Below, piece by piece: positions 6,701 to 6,919 of a stretch of DNA of 6,919 nt (position 1 is the stretch's first letter; each line of letters starts with the position of its first letter). Where the stretch lies: positions 12,342-19,260 of the forward strand of contig DBRM01000056.1 in NCBI GenBank assembly GCA_002305965.1, given 5' to 3'. The notes beneath the pieces are model-generated. The model saw only the letters and a list, made by a program, of their open reading frames with translations. It made no database searches and was not told the DNA's origin. A program made the translations under genes and the position numbers. Origin of the DNA: Syntrophomonas sp. UBA1368 (GTDB lineage: Bacteria; Bacillota; Syntrophomonadia; Syntrophomonadales; Syntrophomonadaceae).

Positions 6701-6808
6701 GGTCCCCATGTCATGAGCATATATTTTCCGTTCAAGGGAGTCGAAGCTAACCCGGTTACCATAATGAGACTGTAATTCTTGTATTACAGCTTGATCAATT
6801 TTCCCCAT
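3731..6808 (-). CDS. Fused GlcD-like FAD / GlcF-HdrD-like Fe-S oxidoreductase with Met/Pro-rich tail
   Basis: This 1025-residue protein has no signal peptide or clear membrane helix and is probably cytoplasmic. Residues about 45-215 form a PCMH-type FAD-binding domain (TPRGKATSGYGG at 77-88, TVGGWLAQGGAG at 149-160). Residues about 218-457 are the FAD-linked oxidase C-terminal part, ending in DPEGLMNPGKVL. Two CxxCxxCxxxC ferredoxin-type motifs follow (Cys 509/512/515/519 and 560/563/566/570). Next come two CCG domains: Cys 644, 677/678, 714/717 and Cys 772, 808/809, 845/848. Electrons should pass from substrate to FAD, then through the clusters to an unknown carrier. The HxGDGNxH and GEHG motifs of D-2-hydroxyacid dehydrogenases are absent, so the substrate is open. 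A 135-residue tail (891-1025) has 26 Met and 16 Pro. The start is backed by GGAGG about nine bases upstream. It converges with the PucR-like gene, 11 bp apart. Confidence 0.93.
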   Translation of the reverse strand: MGKIDQAVIQELQSHYGNRVSFDSLERKIYAHDMGTMPSMIKPLAGDPVPDGIVQPVSEEELVELVKLARQKKINLTPRGKATSGYGGVLPVEGGLVVEFNRMNKINAIDGENLTAVVEPGVVWKELEYHLNQQNLTLALYPTSFPASTVGGWLAQGGAGIGSYEYGYFADNVLSARVVLPDGNIRELKGTELNLVSEVNGITGLISQVVIRVKDLKPMHINAIAFDTVDNMTDFMEGLYQRKVRLWSVSFINPEAAKMKNKLPPHLHHGHPVEDEHKVILPEKFIAILSCTADRCDQIMNDVQELAALFNGEILSEEIARHEWDARFEPMRAKRIAPSLIPSEVVVPLEKLAEVIREIDSEIKHPFILEGFATDRKEFVLLGFIPHDERKFNFNLAFGLSLTVLKTAQKYGGRPYATALYFTSMAEEVLGKERVEELRRFKADMDPEGLMNPGKVLDKTMVSSALKMANAFEPLIRVFGNWAKGKEAGEVFKARKGIPGDIAWYAYACSQCGYCVDQCDQYYGRGWESQSPRGKWTYLKMVLEGEEEWDQKAVNNFMSCTTCEMCNHTCQLDLPNESSWLTLRGELIDKRGFHTFPPFEIMVNTMRQQGNIWGSYAKDRDGWMTDEIREYVSDKSDYVFFPGCTSSFVEQDVAQSTALLLKEAGINYSYIGKEEQCCGIPMLVSGRWEVFDETAAKNIENMKKTGATKIITTCPACWLVWEIYYRHWAEERGIDYPFHAMHYADVLGELIEKGEFKLPGDIGRKVTYHDPCHMGRAGVRYEGPRTLIEAIPGSNFREMRFNKEEAHCCGAVLTLVADPDVAETIGAKRIQEAIDTGADTLITACPCCRVQLKRSRDLGSFPIEIRDLSTLAAESFGYNIPDSNAVIDEKWGVFEQMIRLMTPWGMADLMADMIPDLINAMPDVYRSMMRMVVKSPASVKEPMISMMSTMMPALFPKLMPDIMPKVMPKMLEKVGAAITMPDYLSEQMPDLMPKTMDVLMPKMLKEIIPYFMPHMVEYLRTAKEI
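3734..4138 (-). other. Met/Pro-rich C-terminal tail region of the oxidoreductase
   Basis: Residues 891-1025 lie beyond the last CCG domain. They contain ten Met-Pro dipeptides and short units such as MPDIMPKVMPKM and MPDLMPK. Prolines 952, 956, 960, 964 and 968 fall exactly every four residues. Prolines 981, 989, 993, 1001, 1009 and 1013 are all spaced by multiples of four. At DNA level the top strand shows recurring GGGCAT and CCGGCAT units, but these are not exact tandem copies, so the pattern is kept at protein level. I do not recognise the domain. Confidence 0.75.
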
Positions 6809-6855
6809 TATTTTCTCCTCCTCGTTTCTTTTCGTCAGAACAATTTAATATAAGT

Positions 6856-6867
6856 TCATATTAACAC
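6856..6867 (-). promoter_or_regulatory. Second copy of the shared 12-bp promoter/operator box
   Basis: This is an exact copy (GTGTTAATATGA on the - strand) of the box at 2311-2322. It sits 47 bases before the oxidoreductase start codon, against 44 bases for the activator gene. The matched orientation and distance argue for a shared core promoter or operator. Confidence 0.5.
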
Positions 6868-6882
6868 GGTAAACAGCTTTTG

Positions 6883-6901
6883 TATACCCCCTACCCGTAT
6901 A
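6883..6901. promoter_or_regulatory. TATAC-(9)-GTATA dyad with central C/G tract, operator-like
   Basis: Five-base inverted arms (6883-6887 and 6897-6901) flank CCCCTACCC. The site overlaps the candidate -35 of the oxidoreductase gene, where a bound repressor could act. The layout, AT-rich inverted ends around a G-tract, recalls operators of the CsoR/RcnR/FrmR/CstR family. However, the inner part is not itself symmetric, and no such regulator is encoded in the window. Confidence 0.3.
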
Positions 6902-6919
6902 ACGATGCCGATGGCAAAA

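Larger units (their letters stand above)
6809..6919 (-). promoter_or_regulatory. Upstream region of the oxidoreductase gene
   Basis: Reading toward the gene, there is a TATAC/GTATA dyad around a G-tract (6883-6901), then the shared GTGTTAATATGA box (6856-6867), then a strong ribosome site, GAGGAGGAG, just before ATG 6808. A possible promoter is TATACA (6881-6886), a 17-base spacer and TAATAT (6858-6863) with an extended TG. Each hexamer matches the sigma-A consensus at only four of six positions. That predicts a start near 6851 and a leader of about 43 bases. No sigma-54 site is present. The end of another gene at the extreme right edge cannot be judged. Confidence 0.55.

Noticed and set aside
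6809..6919. A sigma-54 promoter for the oxidoreductase
   Set aside because: I looked for TGGC-N7-TTGC spacing on the - strand. The only GGCAT lacks the downstream GC at the required distance.

Overview
The window looks like a chromosomal stretch from a low-to-medium GC anaerobic or facultative Firmicute, most likely a clostridial or Peptococcaceae-like organism. I infer this from the strong GGAGG ribosome sites, an AcoR-type sigma-54 activator, a PucR/CdaR-type regulator, and flavin and iron-sulfur enzymes typical of anaerobic electron transfer. The exact taxon cannot be fixed from this sequence alone.

Layout from left to right: (1) positions 1-141 hold the 3' end of a + strand FAD-dependent reductase of the fumarate reductase/flavocytochrome c superfamily. 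(2) A bidirectional hairpin terminator at 225-254 separates it from a converging gene and overlaps that gene's 3' end. (3) A complete - strand sigma-54-dependent activator of 675 residues follows (239-2266; GAF-PAS-AAA+-Fis HTH, AcoR-like). (4) A 223-bp divergent control region contains a textbook -24/-12 sigma-54 promoter at 2431-2445 facing right, a candidate inverted repeat for activator binding, and a 12-bp box that recurs upstream of the large oxidoreductase. (5) A + strand PucR/CdaR-family regulator (2490-3719) reads from that promoter. (6) Converging on it, only 11 bp away, is a 1025-residue - strand protein (3731-6808) that fuses a GlcD-like FAD domain to a GlcF/HdrD-like iron-sulfur part and adds an unusual Met/Pro-rich tail. 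(7) Its upstream region fills the right edge of the window (6809-6919).

The most economical reading is a regulatory cascade around a flavin/Fe-S redox enzyme. The AcoR-like activator senses a small molecule or redox state and switches on the PucR-like regulator through sigma-54. The shared 12-bp box, at almost the same distance from the start codon, suggests that the activator gene and the oxidoreductase gene are controlled together. The regulator targets and the substrate of the oxidoreductase are unknown.

Two points stand out. The oxidoreductase lacks the HxGDGNxH and GEHG metal and catalytic motifs of ordinary D-lactate, glycolate and 2-hydroxyglutarate dehydrogenases, so that routine annotation is doubtful. 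Its C-terminal tail carries prolines in a strict four-residue register, mostly preceded by Met, a pattern I cannot assign to any known domain. No RNA genes, insertion sequences or CRISPR arrays were seen.
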